Source: Caulobacter soli (lineage in GTDB: Bacteria > Pseudomonadota > Alphaproteobacteria > Caulobacterales > Caulobacteraceae). Taken from it: a stretch of DNA of 64,000 bases. The DNA is taken from NCBI RefSeq assembly GCF_011045195.1, contig NZ_CP049199.1, positions 1,550,001 through 1,614,000 on the forward strand, read 5' to 3'. Below are positions 1 to 9,617 of this stretch, one piece after another; position 1 is the first letter of the stretch, and every line of letters starts with the position of its first letter. A program made the position numbers and the translations under genes. The notes below the pieces were generated by a model that was given only the letters and a program-made list of their open reading frames with translations, searched no databases and was not told the origin of the DNA.

Positions 1-1836
1 GCCGGTCTTCAGCGACAGCAGGCCGGTGCCGCAGGTCGGGCAGGCGCGCGGGTTCGACCCGTCGCCCTTGTCCGGGAAGATGTGCGGGCCCAAGGCTTCG
101 TTCAGGGCGTCGAGCACATTGGTGGTGCGCAGTTCGGCGATCTCGCCGACGGCGGCCGCGAAGTCCTTCCAGAAGTCGCGCAGGAACTGCTTCCAGTCCA
201 GCTTGCCGTCCGACACCAGGTCCAGCTGCTCTTCGAGCGCGGCGGTGAAGTCGTACTCGACATAGCGGCGGAAGAACTGCTCCAGGAAGGCGGTGACCAG
301 GCGGCCCTTGTCCTCGGGGACGAAGCGCTGCTTCTCCATCTTCACGTAGTCGCGGTCGCGCAGCACGGTCAGGACCGAGGCGTAGGTCGAGGGGCGGCCG
401 ATGCCCAGCTCTTCCATCTTCTTGACCAGGCTGGCTTCCGAATAGCGCGGGGGCGGCTCGGTGAAGTGCTGATCGGCGCGGGCGTCCAGCACCTTGGCGG
501 CGGCGCCTTCCTCGATCATCGGCAGGCGAGCGCTGTCCTCGTCGCCCTCGTCGTCGCGGCCTTCCTCGTAGACGGCCAGGTAGCCGGGGAACAGCACGAC
601 CTGACCCGTGGCGCGCATGCCGGTCTGGCCGTCGGCGCTTTCCAGGTCGACGGTGGTGCGCTCGATGCGGGCGCTCTCCATCTGGGAGGCGATCATCCGC
701 TTCCAGATCAGTTCGTACAGGCGGCCCAGATCCGGCTCCAGGCGCAGCGAGCCGGGGTTGCGGCTCAGGCTGGTCGGGCGGATGGCTTCGTGGGCCTCCT
801 GGGCGTTCTTGGCCTTGGCCTTGTAGTAGCGTGGGGTCTCGGGGACGTAGGAGGCGCCGTAGACATTGCCGATCACGCTGCGCGCCTCGGCGATGCCTTC
901 CGGCTCGACCGACACGCCGTCGGTCCGCATGTAGGTGATCAGACCGACGGTCTCGCCGCCGATGTCGATGCCTTCATACAGCTTCTGCGCGGCCTGCATG
1001 GTGCGTTGGGCCGAGAAGCCCAGTTTGCGCGAGGCTTCCTGTTGCAGGGTCGAGGTGGTGAAGGGCGGGGCGGGCGAGCGCTTGCCGGGCTTCTTCTCGA
1101 CGGCGGCGACCTTGAAGACCGCCTTCTGCACGGCGGCGCGGGCGGCCAGGGCCGAGGTCTCGTTGTTGAGGTCGAACTTGGTGAGCTTCTTGTTCTCGTG
1201 CTTGACCAGGCGGGCCAGGAACGGCTCGGCGCCGGCCGACACGTCGGCCTCGACGGTCCAGTATTCCTGGGTCTTAAAGCGCTCGATCTCCAACTCGCGG
1301 TCGACGATCAGGCGCAGGCAGACCGACTGCACGCGGCCGGCCGAGCGGCTGCCCGGCAGCTTGCGCCACAGGACGGGCGAGAGGGTGAAGCCGACCAGAT
1401 AGTCCAGGGCGCGGCGGGCGAGATAGGCCTCGACCAGCTCCATGTCGATGTCGCGCGGATTGGCCATGGCCTCCAGCACGCTCGACTTGGTGATGGCGTT
1501 GAAGGTGACGCGCTGGACGACCTTGTCCTTGATCGCCTTCTTCTTCTGCAGCACTTCCAGCACGTGCCAGCTGATGGCTTCCCCTTCGCGGTCGGGGTCG
1601 GTGGCCAGGATCAGGCGGTCGGCCCCCTTCAGGGCGTCGACGATGTCGCTCACCCGCTTGGTGGCCTTGCCGTCAACTTCCCAGCTCATGGCGAAGTCGT
1701 TGTCGGGCTCGACCGACCCGTCCTTGGACGGCAAGTCGCGGATGTGACCGTACGAGGCGAGAACCTTGTAGTCGGACCCGAGATACTTGTTGATGGTCTT
1801 GGCCTTGGCCGGGCTCTCGACGACGACGACGTTCAT
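1..1836 (-). CDS. topA: DNA topoisomerase I (3' end outside window)
   Basis: Type IA topoisomerase that relaxes negative supercoils by cutting and resealing one strand. The first 612 codons are visible, reading leftward from ATG at 1836-1834; the C-terminal part lies beyond the left edge. The protein starts MNVVVVESPAKAKTI, the classic TOPRIM N-terminus. The acidic TOPRIM motif DPDREGE has D80 and D82 by my count, and the active-site tyrosine lies in ITYMRTDG at about Tyr302. A Cys-containing motif (CPTCGTGLL) at the visible end begins the C-terminal zinc-finger region. The gene follows plsY and dprA in the same direction, 163 bp after dprA, so co-transcription is likely. Identification is certain; only the 3' end is missing. 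Confidence 0.97.
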   Translation of the reverse strand, partial: MNVVVVESPAKAKTINKYLGSDYKVLASYGHIRDLPSKDGSVEPDNDFAMSWEVDGKATKRVSDIVDALKGADRLILATDPDREGEAISWHVLEVLQKKKAIKDKVVQRVTFNAITKSSVLEAMANPRDIDMELVEAYLARRALDYLVGFTLSPVLWRKLPGSRSAGRVQSVCLRLIVDRELEIERFKTQEYWTVEADVSAGAEPFLARLVKHENKKLTKFDLNNETSALAARAAVQKAVFKVAAVEKKPGKRSPAPPFTTSTLQQEASRKLGFSAQRTMQAAQKLYEGIDIGGETVGLITYMRTDGVSVEPEGIAEARSVIGNVYGASYVPETPRYYKAKAKNAQEAHEAIRPTSLSRNPGSLRLEPDLGRLYELIWKRMIASQMESARIERTTVDLESADGQTGMRATGQVVLFPGYLAVYEEGRDDEGDEDSARLPMIEEGAAAKVLDARADQHFTEPPPRYSEASLVKKMEELGIGRPSTYASVLTVLRDRDYVKMEKQRFVPEDKGRLVTAFLEQFFRRYVEYDFTAALEEQLDLVSDGKLDWKQFLRDFWKDFAAAVGEIAELRTTNVLDALNEALGPHIFPDKGDGSNPRACPTCGTGLLSLKTG

Positions 1837-1964
1837 TAGGACCTTTGGCGCCTGGGAATTGGGTTCGTCCCCCGATGGAACCCGGGCGGCGAGGGCCGGA
1901 AAGTGGGGGCGGCGCCAGGGGTCTGTCAACGGCGGCCGTGGCTGACGGCGCATTTGGCTGATGG

Positions 1965-1982
1965 CTCTCTCTATAGAGAGAG
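1965..1982. repeat. perfect 18-bp palindrome in the dprA-topA gap
   Basis: The sequence CTCTCTCTATAGAGAGAG is identical to its own reverse complement, with no loop. It lies between dprA and topA, about 130 bp upstream of the topA start codon. A palindrome without a loop fits a dimeric protein-binding site better than a terminator. No protein is known to me for it. Confidence 0.5.
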
Positions 1983-1999
1983 GAATATTTGGGCTTCCG

Positions 2000-3103
2000 C
2001 TAGGCCTCCGCCACCATCCCGCCCGGTAGCAGTTCGGCCCGCTCGGCCAGGGCCAGCTCCACCAGGGCCGCCATCACCGCCGAGGTTGGAGCGCGGGTGG
2101 CGCGGACCAGTTCGTCGCGGGAGACGGGCGTGGGGGAGAGGAGGCGAGCCACTTCCTCGCGCAGGGCGTCGTGGTCGATGTCGGCGCCGTCGTCCTCGGC
2201 CGTGTAGGGCCGTTCGCGCTCGCGCAGGTGGACTTGGCCTGACAGCGAACGCAGCACGTCCTCGACGCCTTCGCAGAGGATCGCGCCCTGGCGGATCAGG
2301 TCGTTGGGGCCCTTGGCGCGCGGATCGAGGGGCGAGCCGGGCACCGCGAACACGTCGCGCCCCTGTTCGGCGGCCAGGCGGGCGGTGATCAGTGAACCGG
2401 ACTTCAGTTCGGCCTCGACCACGATCACGCCCAGCGACAGGCCCGAGATGATGCGGTTGCGCCGGGGGAAGTCCTTGGCGATGGCCCGGCGATCGGGCGC
2501 GCTTTCGCTGACGATGCAGCCGCCCTCGCCGGCGATGCGGGCGTGGAGGGCGGCGTGCTCGGGCGGGTAGATGTCGGACACCCCGCCGCCCAGCACCGCC
2601 ACCGTGCCGGTCGCCAGGGCGCCTTCGTGGGCCGCGCCGTCGACGCCGCGCGCCAGGCCCGACACCACCACATAGCCGTGCCGACCCAGCTCGGTCGCCA
2701 GTTGGCGGGCGAAGCGCTGGCCGCCGGCCGAGGCGATGCGGGCCCCGACGATGGCCAGGCTGGGCTGGGACAGCAGTTCGGGACGGCCTAAGGCCCAGAG
2801 CACCGGCGGTGGTGGGTCCAGGGCGGCTAGGCGGGGCGGGAAGTCCGGTTCACAGGCGCAGATCAGCCGCGCGCCGAGCCGGTCGCCGCTGTCCAGTTCA
2901 CGCAGGATCTCGTCTTCGGGCGGTGGCCGTAGAGGCGCGGCGCGGCCGGCGCGGCGGGCCAGGTCGGGCAAGGCGATCAGGGCGCGTTCGGCCGAGCCGA
3001 ACCGCTGGAGCAGATGGTCGAAGGCGACGGGGCCAACCGTTTCGGTGCGCGCCAGCCTCAGCCAGGCCAGGCGCTCGCCGTCCGACAGGCCCCGTGTTGT
3101 CAT
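2000..3103 (-). CDS. dprA: DNA-processing protein DprA
   Basis: Protects incoming single-stranded DNA and loads RecA during natural transformation. The 367-residue protein has a SAM-like N-terminal region (about 10-50) and the extended Rossmann fold typical of DprA/Smf (about 113-285). Visible motifs are SLAIVGAR, VVSGLARGVDGAAHEGAL and FPRRNRIISGLS, the last also carrying ssDNA contacts in the family. A C-terminal winged-helix (DML1-like) domain follows at about 305-360. The ATG at 3103 overlaps the plsY stop by 4 nt (ATGA), so the two are translationally coupled. Length and domain order match full-length DprA of other bacteria. Confidence 0.95.
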   Translation of the reverse strand: MTTRGLSDGERLAWLRLARTETVGPVAFDHLLQRFGSAERALIALPDLARRAGRAAPLRPPPEDEILRELDSGDRLGARLICACEPDFPPRLAALDPPPPVLWALGRPELLSQPSLAIVGARIASAGGQRFARQLATELGRHGYVVVSGLARGVDGAAHEGALATGTVAVLGGGVSDIYPPEHAALHARIAGEGGCIVSESAPDRRAIAKDFPRRNRIISGLSLGVIVVEAELKSGSLITARLAAEQGRDVFAVPGSPLDPRAKGPNDLIRQGAILCEGVEDVLRSLSGQVHLRERERPYTAEDDGADIDHDALREEVARLLSPTPVSRDELVRATRAPTSAVMAALVELALAERAELLPGGMVAEA

Positions 3104-3747
3104 GCGGCTGGCGGCGGCGCTTCAGCCGTCTTCTTCTTGCCGATGCGGGGCTCCTGGCCCTTCAGCAGCCGGCCGATATTGTCCTTGTGACGGATGAAGA
3201 TCAGCACCGCCATGAACAGGCACAGGCCCAGGAACGGATAGGGCTGGTCGGTGGCCAGGGCGAACGGCGCGGCGAAGGCGGCGGCGACCAGGGCGGCCAG
3301 CGAGCTGATGCGGAAGATCGCCGCCACGGCCAGCCAGGTGACGGCGGCCAGCAGGCCCACCGGCCAGCAGGCCGCTAGCAGCACGCCGTAGAAGGTGGCC
3401 ACGCCCTTGCCGCCCTTGAACTTGAGCCAGACGGGGAACAGGTGGCCCGTGAAGGCCGCGCCGCCGGCCAGGGCGATGATCGCCGGATTGCCGTGCGTCA
3501 GCCAGCGGGCCAGCAGCACCGCCACCACGCCCTTGCCGGCGTCGCCGATCAGGGTGATGGCCGCCAGGTCCTTGCGACCCGAACGCAGCACGTTTGTCGC
3601 GCCGATATTGCCCGAGCCGATCTGCCGGATGTCGCCGGCCCCGCCCAGCCGCGTGGCGATCAGGCCGAACGGGATCGACCCCAGCAGATAGCCGCCGAGG
3701 ATCGTGAGGCCGAGGGTCAGGTAGACGGCTTGGGCGAGATCTTGCAC
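3100..3747 (-). CDS. plsY: glycerol-3-phosphate acyltransferase PlsY
   Basis: Integral membrane enzyme that transfers an acyl group from acyl-phosphate to glycerol-3-phosphate, the first step of phospholipid synthesis. It has 215 residues with several hydrophobic segments. The three family motifs are present: GSGNIGATN (44-52), GDAGKG (68-73) and GHLFPVWLKFKGGKG (101-115). The C-terminus is a short charged Lys/Pro-rich tail. It is the first gene of the leftward plsY-dprA-topA run and overlaps dprA by 4 nt. Confidence 0.96.
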   Translation of the reverse strand: MQDLAQAVYLTLGLTILGGYLLGSIPFGLIATRLGGAGDIRQIGSGNIGATNVLRSGRKDLAAITLIGDAGKGVVAVLLARWLTHGNPAIIALAGGAAFTGHLFPVWLKFKGGKGVATFYGVLLAACWPVGLLAAVTWLAVAAIFRISSLAALVAAAFAAPFALATDQPYPFLGLCLFMAVLIFIRHKDNIGRLLKGQEPRIGKKKTAEAPPPAA

Positions 3748-3945
3748 GAGTTACGACCTATGGATGTGGTGAAGCTGCCCGGCGAAGCTGGGCCATGGCA
3801 AGGGCGAAAACGCCTGTTTCGGCTTTTATAGCGGAGCCGTCGGCGGCCACCACATCGTTTTCCCCAAGCTCGGGTGTGGGCGGCCCTCGCACGGTTGTCA
3901 CATCCCGGCGCTTTGCTCTGGGCGAGCACGCGACGGAGAAAGCCC

Positions 3946-4872
3946 ATGAGCTTCGATGGCCAGACCGCCCTAGGGCGCATCCAACAGGCGATCGCCGACG
4001 ACTTCGACGAAGAGCTGGAACTGGAGATGGACCAGCGGCTGGAAAACATGCTGGCCGATCTGGAGGACAATCCGGAACGCGAGCAGCTGGACCGCCGGGT
4101 CTATTTCAAGGAGCTGTTCCGCCTGCAGGGCGAACTGGTCAAGCTGCAGGACTGGGTGCAGGACCAGAAGCTGAAGGTGGTGGTGATCTTCGAAGGTCGC
4201 GACTCGGCCGGCAAGGGCGGGGCGATCAAGCGGATCACCCAGCGCCTGAACCCCCGCGTCTGCCGCGTGGCCGCGCTGCCGGCTCCCAACGAGCGCGAGC
4301 GCACCCAGTGGTACTTCCAGCGCTATACCGCGCACCTGCCGGCCGGCGGTGAAATCGTGCTGTTCGACCGCAGCTGGTACAATCGCGCCGGGGTCGAGCG
4401 GGTGATGGGCTTCTGCACGGACGAGGAGTGCGAGGAGTTCTATCGCTCGGTTCCGGAGTTCGAGCGGATGCTGGTGCGGTCGGGCATCATCCTGATCAAG
4501 TACTGGTTCTCGATCACCGACGAGGAGCAGGAATTCCGCTTCAACATGCGCATCCACGATCCGCTCAAGCAGTGGAAGCTGAGCCCGATGGACGTGGAAT
4601 CCCGCCGCAACTGGGAGGCCTACACCAAGGCCAAGGAGATCATGCTGGAGCGCACCCACATCTCGGAAGCGCCGTGGTGGGTGGTCGAGGCCGTGGACAA
4701 GAAGCGCGCCCGGCTCAACTGCATCAACCACCTGCTGACCCAGATCCCGTACGGGCCGGTCGAACATCCGGCGGTGCAACTGCCCGACCGGATCCGCCAC
4801 GAGGACTACAACCGCGCCCCGGTGCCGGCCGAGATGTTCGTTCCGGACGTTTATGGGGACATCAAGGGCTGA
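3946..4872 (+). CDS. ppk2: polyphosphate kinase 2 (PPK2 family)
   Basis: Uses polyphosphate to phosphorylate nucleoside diphosphates, or the reverse. ATG 3946 is chosen because a GGAGA Shine-Dalgarno lies just upstream; a longer reading from 3874 lacks this and adds non-family sequence. The 308-residue protein has the PPK2 Walker A GRDSAGKGG (about 84-92) and the Walker B/lid region FDRSWYNRAGVE (about 140-151). An acidic coiled N-terminus is rich in Glu/Asp. It is a single-domain PPK2. It converges on the Pit-type phosphate transporter gene, so both neighbours concern phosphate. Confidence 0.93.
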   Translation: MSFDGQTALGRIQQAIADDFDEELELEMDQRLENMLADLEDNPEREQLDRRVYFKELFRLQGELVKLQDWVQDQKLKVVVIFEGRDSAGKGGAIKRITQRLNPRVCRVAALPAPNERERTQWYFQRYTAHLPAGGEIVLFDRSWYNRAGVERVMGFCTDEECEEFYRSVPEFERMLVRSGIILIKYWFSITDEEQEFRFNMRIHDPLKQWKLSPMDVESRRNWEAYTKAKEIMLERTHISEAPWWVVEAVDKKRARLNCINHLLTQIPYGPVEHPAVQLPDRIRHEDYNRAPVPAEMFVPDVYGDIKG

Positions 4873-4882
4873 GCCTTTTCTC

Positions 4883-4917
4883 TCCGCTCATCCCGGCGTT
4901 TGCCAGGGATGAGCGGA
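4883..4917. terminator. hairpin between convergent ppk2 and pit
   Basis: A 12-bp perfect stem (4883-4894 with 4906-4917) encloses a small GGC/GCC inner stem. It sits between two convergent genes ending at 4872 and 4934, so it probably terminates both. A T-rich stretch lies 5' of the stem (4876-4879), which supports termination of the leftward transcript; no clear T-tract follows on the right. Confidence 0.55.
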
Positions 4918-4933
4918 TCGACAGAGCTTCGCC

Positions 4934-6559
4934 CTAGAACAGGTGCGACAGCATGAAATAGAGCCCGCCCGCCAGCAGGATCGACACCGGCAGGGTCAGC
5001 ACCCAGGCGGCCAGCATGTTGCGCAGGGTCGACATCTGCAGGCCCGAGCCATTGGCGGCCATGGTTCCCGCCACCCCCGACGACAGGACGTGGGTGGTCG
5101 ACACCGGCAGGCCTAGATTGTCGGCGGCGAAGATCGTGCCCATGGCCACCAGCTCGGCCGAGGCCCCCTGGGCGTAGGTCATGTGGGTCTTGCCGATCTT
5201 CTCGCCGACGGTGATCACGATCCGCTTCCAGCCGACCATGGTGCCCAGCCCCAGGGCGAAGGCGACGGCCACCTTGACCCAGGTGGGGATGAAGCGCGTG
5301 CCCTTGTCCAGGGCACCGCGATAGGTGTCGAGCGCCTTCTTCTCGGGCGCGGCCAGGTGCAGGGAGGGCTCCTTGGCGATGCGCTTGAGGCCCTCGGACG
5401 CCAGGTACATGTCGTTGCGCACGTTGCTGACGGCGGCGGCGGGGATCTGGGCCAGCGAGCCGTAGTCCTGGACCTGGCGGTTGATGTCGGTGATCAGCAC
5501 CGCGACCGCCGGGACGGTGTCGGGGGCCAGGGTCTTTTCGGCGATGTAGCGGGTGACCGAGACGCGCGCGGCGGCGGGCGACACGCCCGGGGCCGAGCCG
5601 GCCCCGTGCGGAGCCAGCGCCCCGGCGGCGCCGGTCGAGGCGGTCTCGAACTGGGCGGTGTAGGCGGGCGGCACGGCGCGGTTCAGCGCATAGGCCGTGG
5701 GCACCGTGCCGATCAGGATCAGCATGATCAGGCCCATGCCCTTCTGGCCGTCGTTGGAGCCGTGGGCGAACGACACGCCGGTGCAGGTGAAGATCAGCAG
5801 GGCGCGGATCCACAGCGGCGGCGCGACGCCCGGCGTCGGCTCGCTGTAGAGGGCCTTGTTGCGGATCAGGAGCTTGGCGGCCAGGAACAGCAGCGCCGCG
5901 ACGCCGAAGCCGATCAGCGGCGACAGCAGCAGCGCCTTGCCGATGTCGGTGGCCTTGGTCCAGTCGACGCCAGCCGTGCCGCTGCGCCCGTGCATCATGG
6001 CGTTGGCCACGCCGACCCCGATGATCGAGCCGATCAGGGTGTGCGAGCTGGACGAGGGAATGCCGAAGAACCAGGTCGCCAGGTTCCAGGCGATCGCCGC
6101 CAGCAGCAGCGAGAACACCATGGCGTAGCCCGAGCTGGAGCCGACCTGCAGGATCAGCTCGACCGGCAGCAGCGAGACGATCCCGAAGGCCACCGCGCCG
6201 GTCGACAACAGCACGCCCAGGAAATTGAAGAAGCCCGACCAGACCACGGCCACGTTGGCGGGCAGCGAGTTGGTGTAGATCACCGTGGCCACGGCGTTGG
6301 CGGTGTCGTGGAAGCCGTTCACGAATTCGAAGCCCAGGGCGATCAGCAGGGCGATGAACAGCAGGGCGAACGGCAGGAAGGCGACGGCGCTGACCCCGGC
6401 CGAGGTGGCGTCGGAATAGACGCTCCAGGCCACGTAGAGCAGGGCGGTGACGACCGCCGCCCCCATGCCCAGCTTGCCGGCGGTTCCTAACCCCTTGTCC
6501 AGGTCGGGTCGGCCCGAGGCGGTGGTTGGGGGCAGGGCGGGGGCGTCGATCGCGGTCAT
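4934..6559 (-). CDS. pit: inorganic phosphate transporter, Pit family
   Basis: Low-affinity phosphate (metal-phosphate) symporter of the inner membrane. About 541 residues with roughly ten or more hydrophobic segments. Two repeated PHO4 signatures are seen, GFEFVNGFHDTANAVATVIY near the N-terminus and GLPVSTTHVLSSGV near the C-terminus, the usual internal duplication. A long hydrophilic loop rich in Ala/Gly lies between the halves. The ATG at 6559 is preferred over an in-frame GTG three codons upstream because AAGG lies at suitable distance. The gene converges on ppk2. Confidence 0.93.
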   Translation of the reverse strand: MTAIDAPALPPTTASGRPDLDKGLGTAGKLGMGAAVVTALLYVAWSVYSDATSAGVSAVAFLPFALLFIALLIALGFEFVNGFHDTANAVATVIYTNSLPANVAVVWSGFFNFLGVLLSTGAVAFGIVSLLPVELILQVGSSSGYAMVFSLLLAAIAWNLATWFFGIPSSSSHTLIGSIIGVGVANAMMHGRSGTAGVDWTKATDIGKALLLSPLIGFGVAALLFLAAKLLIRNKALYSEPTPGVAPPLWIRALLIFTCTGVSFAHGSNDGQKGMGLIMLILIGTVPTAYALNRAVPPAYTAQFETASTGAAGALAPHGAGSAPGVSPAAARVSVTRYIAEKTLAPDTVPAVAVLITDINRQVQDYGSLAQIPAAAVSNVRNDMYLASEGLKRIAKEPSLHLAAPEKKALDTYRGALDKGTRFIPTWVKVAVAFALGLGTMVGWKRIVITVGEKIGKTHMTYAQGASAELVAMGTIFAADNLGLPVSTTHVLSSGVAGTMAANGSGLQMSTLRNMLAAWVLTLPVSILLAGGLYFMLSHLF

Positions 6560-7153
6560 GCTGCACACCTTCGCTTGAGGTGAGGCGAGGTTAGGAGCGA
6601 GCCGTGACAGTCCGATGATGGGGGCGGGGCAAGTGACTTGCGCTCAGCGTACCGCGGACAGAATTCAGCGATTTCAAGGCTCTGAACTTTCTCGACCCGA
6701 TCTTGTCCTCACCGTCCAAACCGCCCGTATCCTGTACCCACCTCGACGCAGGGAAAGGGCGCATGGCCAGCGACCGATGCGGCGGCGAGGGGCGATCGAG
6801 CGAGAAGCTCTGTCGGCGGTTCTTGTCCGCGTGCGTAAGGGCAGGATCAAACCTTGCGTCTCTGGTGCCGGTCGGGCCTGGAACACAGATACGACGTGAC
6901 GTGAGGGTCGGCGGAACAACAGGCGAGCGGTGACAGGCTCGCGGTCCGGGACTGGGGTTCGTTGATCCAGCCCGCCCGTCGGAGGCTCCAAGGCGAGGCC
7001 CTAACAGGGCTCAGCGTCGCGGGCTTCCGGATAACGACGGCGCGGAGCGGCAGGCTTCGTCGAAACGGTATTCTTTTTTCAAACTCCGGACGTCGTCCGG
7101 CGCTCCGCGACCCTTTCCATCCGCTCACAGCCAGATTGGCGTGGGATCACACC
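6560..7153. other. intergenic region upstream of pit, no gene recognised
   Basis: About 590 bp between the pit start and the hairpin repeats downstream of pyrC'. Short open frames exist on both strands, but none has recognisable family sequence or a convincing ribosome site. It presumably holds the pit promoter. Confidence 0.5.
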
Positions 7154-7206
7154 CACTTGCCCCCACCTGGCGGCTTCGCCGCCTGTCCGCCCCCGTAGGG
7201 GGCGGA
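7154..7206 (+). repeat. two-hairpin REP-like unit, copy 1
   Basis: Begins CACTTGCCCCCAC, followed by a 6-bp stem hairpin GGCGGC-TTC-GCCGCC and a 9-bp stem hairpin TCCGCCCCC-GTA-GGGGGCGGA. It forms an inverted pair with the unit at 7216-7267. The stems of the two copies differ in sequence but stay fully paired, so structure is conserved over sequence. Confidence 0.8.
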
Positions 7207-7215
7207 GGACGAGCC

Positions 7216-7267
7216 TCTTCCCCCTCCGGGGGAAGACGACCGCGAAGCGGTCCGTAGGGGGCAAGTG
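7216..7267 (-). repeat. two-hairpin REP-like unit, copy 2 (inverted)
   Basis: Read on the minus strand it starts CACTTGCCCCCTA, then GACCGC-TTC-GCGGTC, then TCTTCCCCC-GGA-GGGGGAAGA. It has the same architecture as copy 1, in opposite orientation, with 9 nt between them. It lies immediately downstream of the pyrC' stop, so it could also act as a transcription end or RNA-stability element. Confidence 0.8.
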
Positions 7268-7277
7268 TTCGCTGCGC

Positions 7278-8579
7278 CTACCCCTCCGCCCGGTGCACCA
7301 CGCGCCCGTCGACCAGCGTCATCAGCACCTGGCCCTGTAGCCGGCGTCCGTCGAACGGCGAGTTCTTGGACTTCGACAGCAGCTTGCCGGCGTCGATGAT
7401 CAGCGGGGCGTCCAGGTCGCACAGCACCAGGTCGGCCGGGGCGCCGGGTGCGATACGGCCCGACTGCAGGCCGATCAGGGCGGCGGGGGCCAGGGTGACG
7501 GCGCGGATCAGGTCGACCAGTGGCAGGCGCTCGTCGTGATACAGCGAGAGCAATGCCGGCAGCAGGGTTTCCAGGCCGACAGCGCCGGGTGCGGCCTCGT
7601 CGAACGGCAGGCGCTTGTCCTCGGCCGGGGCCGGGGCGTGGGCGCTGACGACGATGTCGATCAGGCCCGAGGCCAGGGCCTCGATCAGGGCCTGGCGGTC
7701 GTCCTCGCCGCGCAGGGGCGGGGTGACCTTGGCGAAGCTGCGATAGTCGCCGATGTCCAGTTCGTTGAACGACAGGTGGTTGATCGACACCGAGGCGTGG
7801 ATGCGCAGGCCCTTGGCCTTGGCGCGGGCCAGGGTCTCCAGCGCCTGGGCGCTAGTGACCTGGTCGACCAGCAGGCGGCCGCCGGTGGCTTCCAGGAGCG
7901 CCACGTCGCGCTCCAGCATGATCCGCTCGGCCATCGGCGAGATCGAGGGCAGGCCCATGCGGCCGGCGAACTCGCCGCCGGTCGCCGCGCCGCCCTTGGC
8001 CAGCCAAGGGTCCATCGGCCGGTGGGCCAGCAGGGTGTCGAAGCCGCGCGCATAGGTCAGGATGCGCTGCATCACCTTGCTGTCGACGATCGGCTTGTCG
8101 GCGTCGGTCACGTAGACGCAGCCGGCCTCGCGCATCAGGCCGATCTCGGCCATCTGTTCGCCCGCCAGCCCCTTGGTCGCCGCGCCGGCGCACAGGATGC
8201 GGGCGCTGTCGATGTCGCGCGAGCGGCGCAGGATGAAGTCGACCACGCTGGGGTCGTCGACCGCCGGGTCGGTGTCGGGCTGGACGACGAAGCTGGTCAC
8301 CCCGCCGGCCGCCGCGGCCCGCGCGGCGCTGGCCAGGGTTTCCTTGGTCTCGGCGCCGGGCTCGCCGGTCTTGACCCGCAGGTCGATCAGGCCGGGAGCC
8401 AGCATGGCGCCGCCGCAGTCGATGACGCGGACGTCCTTGGTCAGCTTGGCGAACTCGCGGCCCTTGGCGACATCGGAGATCACGCCTTCGGAGACGATGA
8501 CGCCGCCAGGGCCGTCATAGCCGCTCTCGGGGTCGACCAGACGGGCGTTGATCAGGGCAAGAGGGGGCGCATTGTTCAT
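7278..8579 (-). CDS. pyrC: PyrC', non-catalytic dihydroorotase-like subunit
   Basis: A 433-residue amidohydrolase-fold protein of the dihydroorotase family. The metal-binding DxHxH of active dihydroorotase is replaced: the aligned segment is [10 protein letters not shown] (66-75), so both histidines are Arg68 and Lys70. The later TDHAP-type motif is VSAHAP, losing the catalytic Asp. This matches the inactive PyrC' of Pseudomonas-type aspartate transcarbamoylase, which helps assemble PyrB dodecamers. Its ATG overlaps the pyrB stop by 4 nt, as expected for such a complex. An active dihydroorotase must then be encoded elsewhere. Databases often label this gene simply dihydroorotase. Confidence 0.88.
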   Translation of the reverse strand: MNNAPPLALINARLVDPESGYDGPGGVIVSEGVISDVAKGREFAKLTKDVRVIDCGGAMLAPGLIDLRVKTGEPGAETKETLASAARAAAAGGVTSFVVQPDTDPAVDDPSVVDFILRRSRDIDSARILCAGAATKGLAGEQMAEIGLMREAGCVYVTDADKPIVDSKVMQRILTYARGFDTLLAHRPMDPWLAKGGAATGGEFAGRMGLPSISPMAERIMLERDVALLEATGGRLLVDQVTSAQALETLARAKAKGLRIHASVSINHLSFNELDIGDYRSFAKVTPPLRGEDDRQALIEALASGLIDIVVSAHAPAPAEDKRLPFDEAAPGAVGLETLLPALLSLYHDERLPLVDLIRAVTLAPAALIGLQSGRIAPGAPADLVLCDLDAPLIIDAGKLLSKSKNSPFDGRRLQGQVLMTLVDGRVVHRAEG

Positions 8580-9577
8580 TTGCCGTGCTCCTCGAGCCGG
8601 TGGGCAAGGGAGGCCAGCACGGCCATGCGGGCGGCCACGCCCATCTCGACCTGGTCCTGGATCAGGCTGATCTCGGGATCGTCGGCGACGTCGGAGTCGA
8701 TCTCCACGCCCCGGTTCATCGGGCCGGGGTGCATGACCTTGGCCTTGGGCGCGGCGCGGGCCAGCTTCTCGCGGTCCAGGCCGTAGAAGCGGAAGTATTC
8801 GCGGGTCGAGGGCACGAACGCGCCCTGCATGCGCTCCAGCTGCAGGCGCAGCATCATCACCACGTCGGCCCCGGCGATGCCGGCCTTCATGTCGTGATGG
8901 ACGGTGACGCCCCAGCGCTCGGCCTGGGCCGGCATCAGGGTGGGCGGACCCACCAGCCGGACGCTGGCGCCCAGGGTGTGCAGCAGGGCGACGTTGGAGC
9001 GGGCCACGCGGCTGTGCAGCACGTCGCCGCAGATCGCCACGGTCAGGCCCGAGACCCGGCCGAAGGCGCGGCGGATCGACAGGGCGTCCAGCACAGCCTG
9101 GGTGGGATGCTCGTGCTGGCCGTCGCCGGCGTTGATCACGCTGCCGCTGACCTTCTGGCTCAGCAGGCTGGCCGCGCCCGACGATGCGTGGCGCACCACC
9201 AGCAGGTCGGGGCGCATGGCGTTCAGGGTGACGGCGGTGTCGATCAGGGTCTCGCCCTTGGTGATCGACGAGGTGCGCGGGCTCATGTTGACGACGTCGG
9301 CGCCCAGGCGCTTGCCGGCGATCTCGAAGCTGGACTGGGTGCGGGTGCTGTTCTCGAAGAACAGGTTCATCAGCGTCCGCCCCTTGAGGATGTCGAGGGA
9401 CTTGGTCGTCTGGCGATTGAGGGCGACGAAGGCGTCGGCCAAGTCCAGCAGATCGGTCGCCTGGAGGGCGTTCAGATCGCCGGCCGACAGGAAATGGCGC
9501 CGGGGAAACGAGAAGATGCGCTTGCGGATCGTCTCGATCGGGTCGGCGGGCTCATGGGGCGGGGGTTTGGCCGTCAT
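8576..9577 (-). CDS. pyrB: aspartate carbamoyltransferase catalytic subunit
   Basis: Condenses carbamoyl phosphate and aspartate in pyrimidine synthesis. In the 333 residues the carbamoyl-phosphate loop FFENSTRT (about 73-80) and the HPTQ motif (157-160) are intact, as is [10 protein letters not shown] near the C-terminus. The N-terminus has about 25 extra residues before the core, a feature of the PyrB class that assembles with PyrC'. It is translationally coupled to pyrC' (ATGA overlap) and starts 40 bp after ruvX, which reads in the same direction. Confidence 0.96.
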   Translation of the reverse strand: MTAKPPPHEPADPIETIRKRIFSFPRRHFLSAGDLNALQATDLLDLADAFVALNRQTTKSLDILKGRTLMNLFFENSTRTQSSFEIAGKRLGADVVNMSPRTSSITKGETLIDTAVTLNAMRPDLLVVRHASSGAASLLSQKVSGSVINAGDGQHEHPTQAVLDALSIRRAFGRVSGLTVAICGDVLHSRVARSNVALLHTLGASVRLVGPPTLMPAQAERWGVTVHHDMKAGIAGADVVMMLRLQLERMQGAFVPSTREYFRFYGLDREKLARAAPKAKVMHPGPMNRGVEIDSDVADDPEISLIQDQVEMGVAARMAVLASLAHRLEEHGK

Positions 9578-9617
9578 GAGTGGGCGTCATAGGCGGCTTT
9601 GGGCGGGGAGGGAAGGC

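Noticed and set aside
82..1839. Long open frame on the plus strand opposite topA
   Set aside because: It is the antisense reading of topA with biased composition and no family similarity; similar long antisense frames occur opposite most GC-rich genes here.
6615..6899. Small open frame upstream of pit
   Set aside because: Arg-rich random-looking translation, no ribosome site, no recognisable domain.
7154..7267. CRISPR-like repeats
   Set aside because: The units are inverted, structure-conserved hairpins without regular unique spacers; no cas genes are present.
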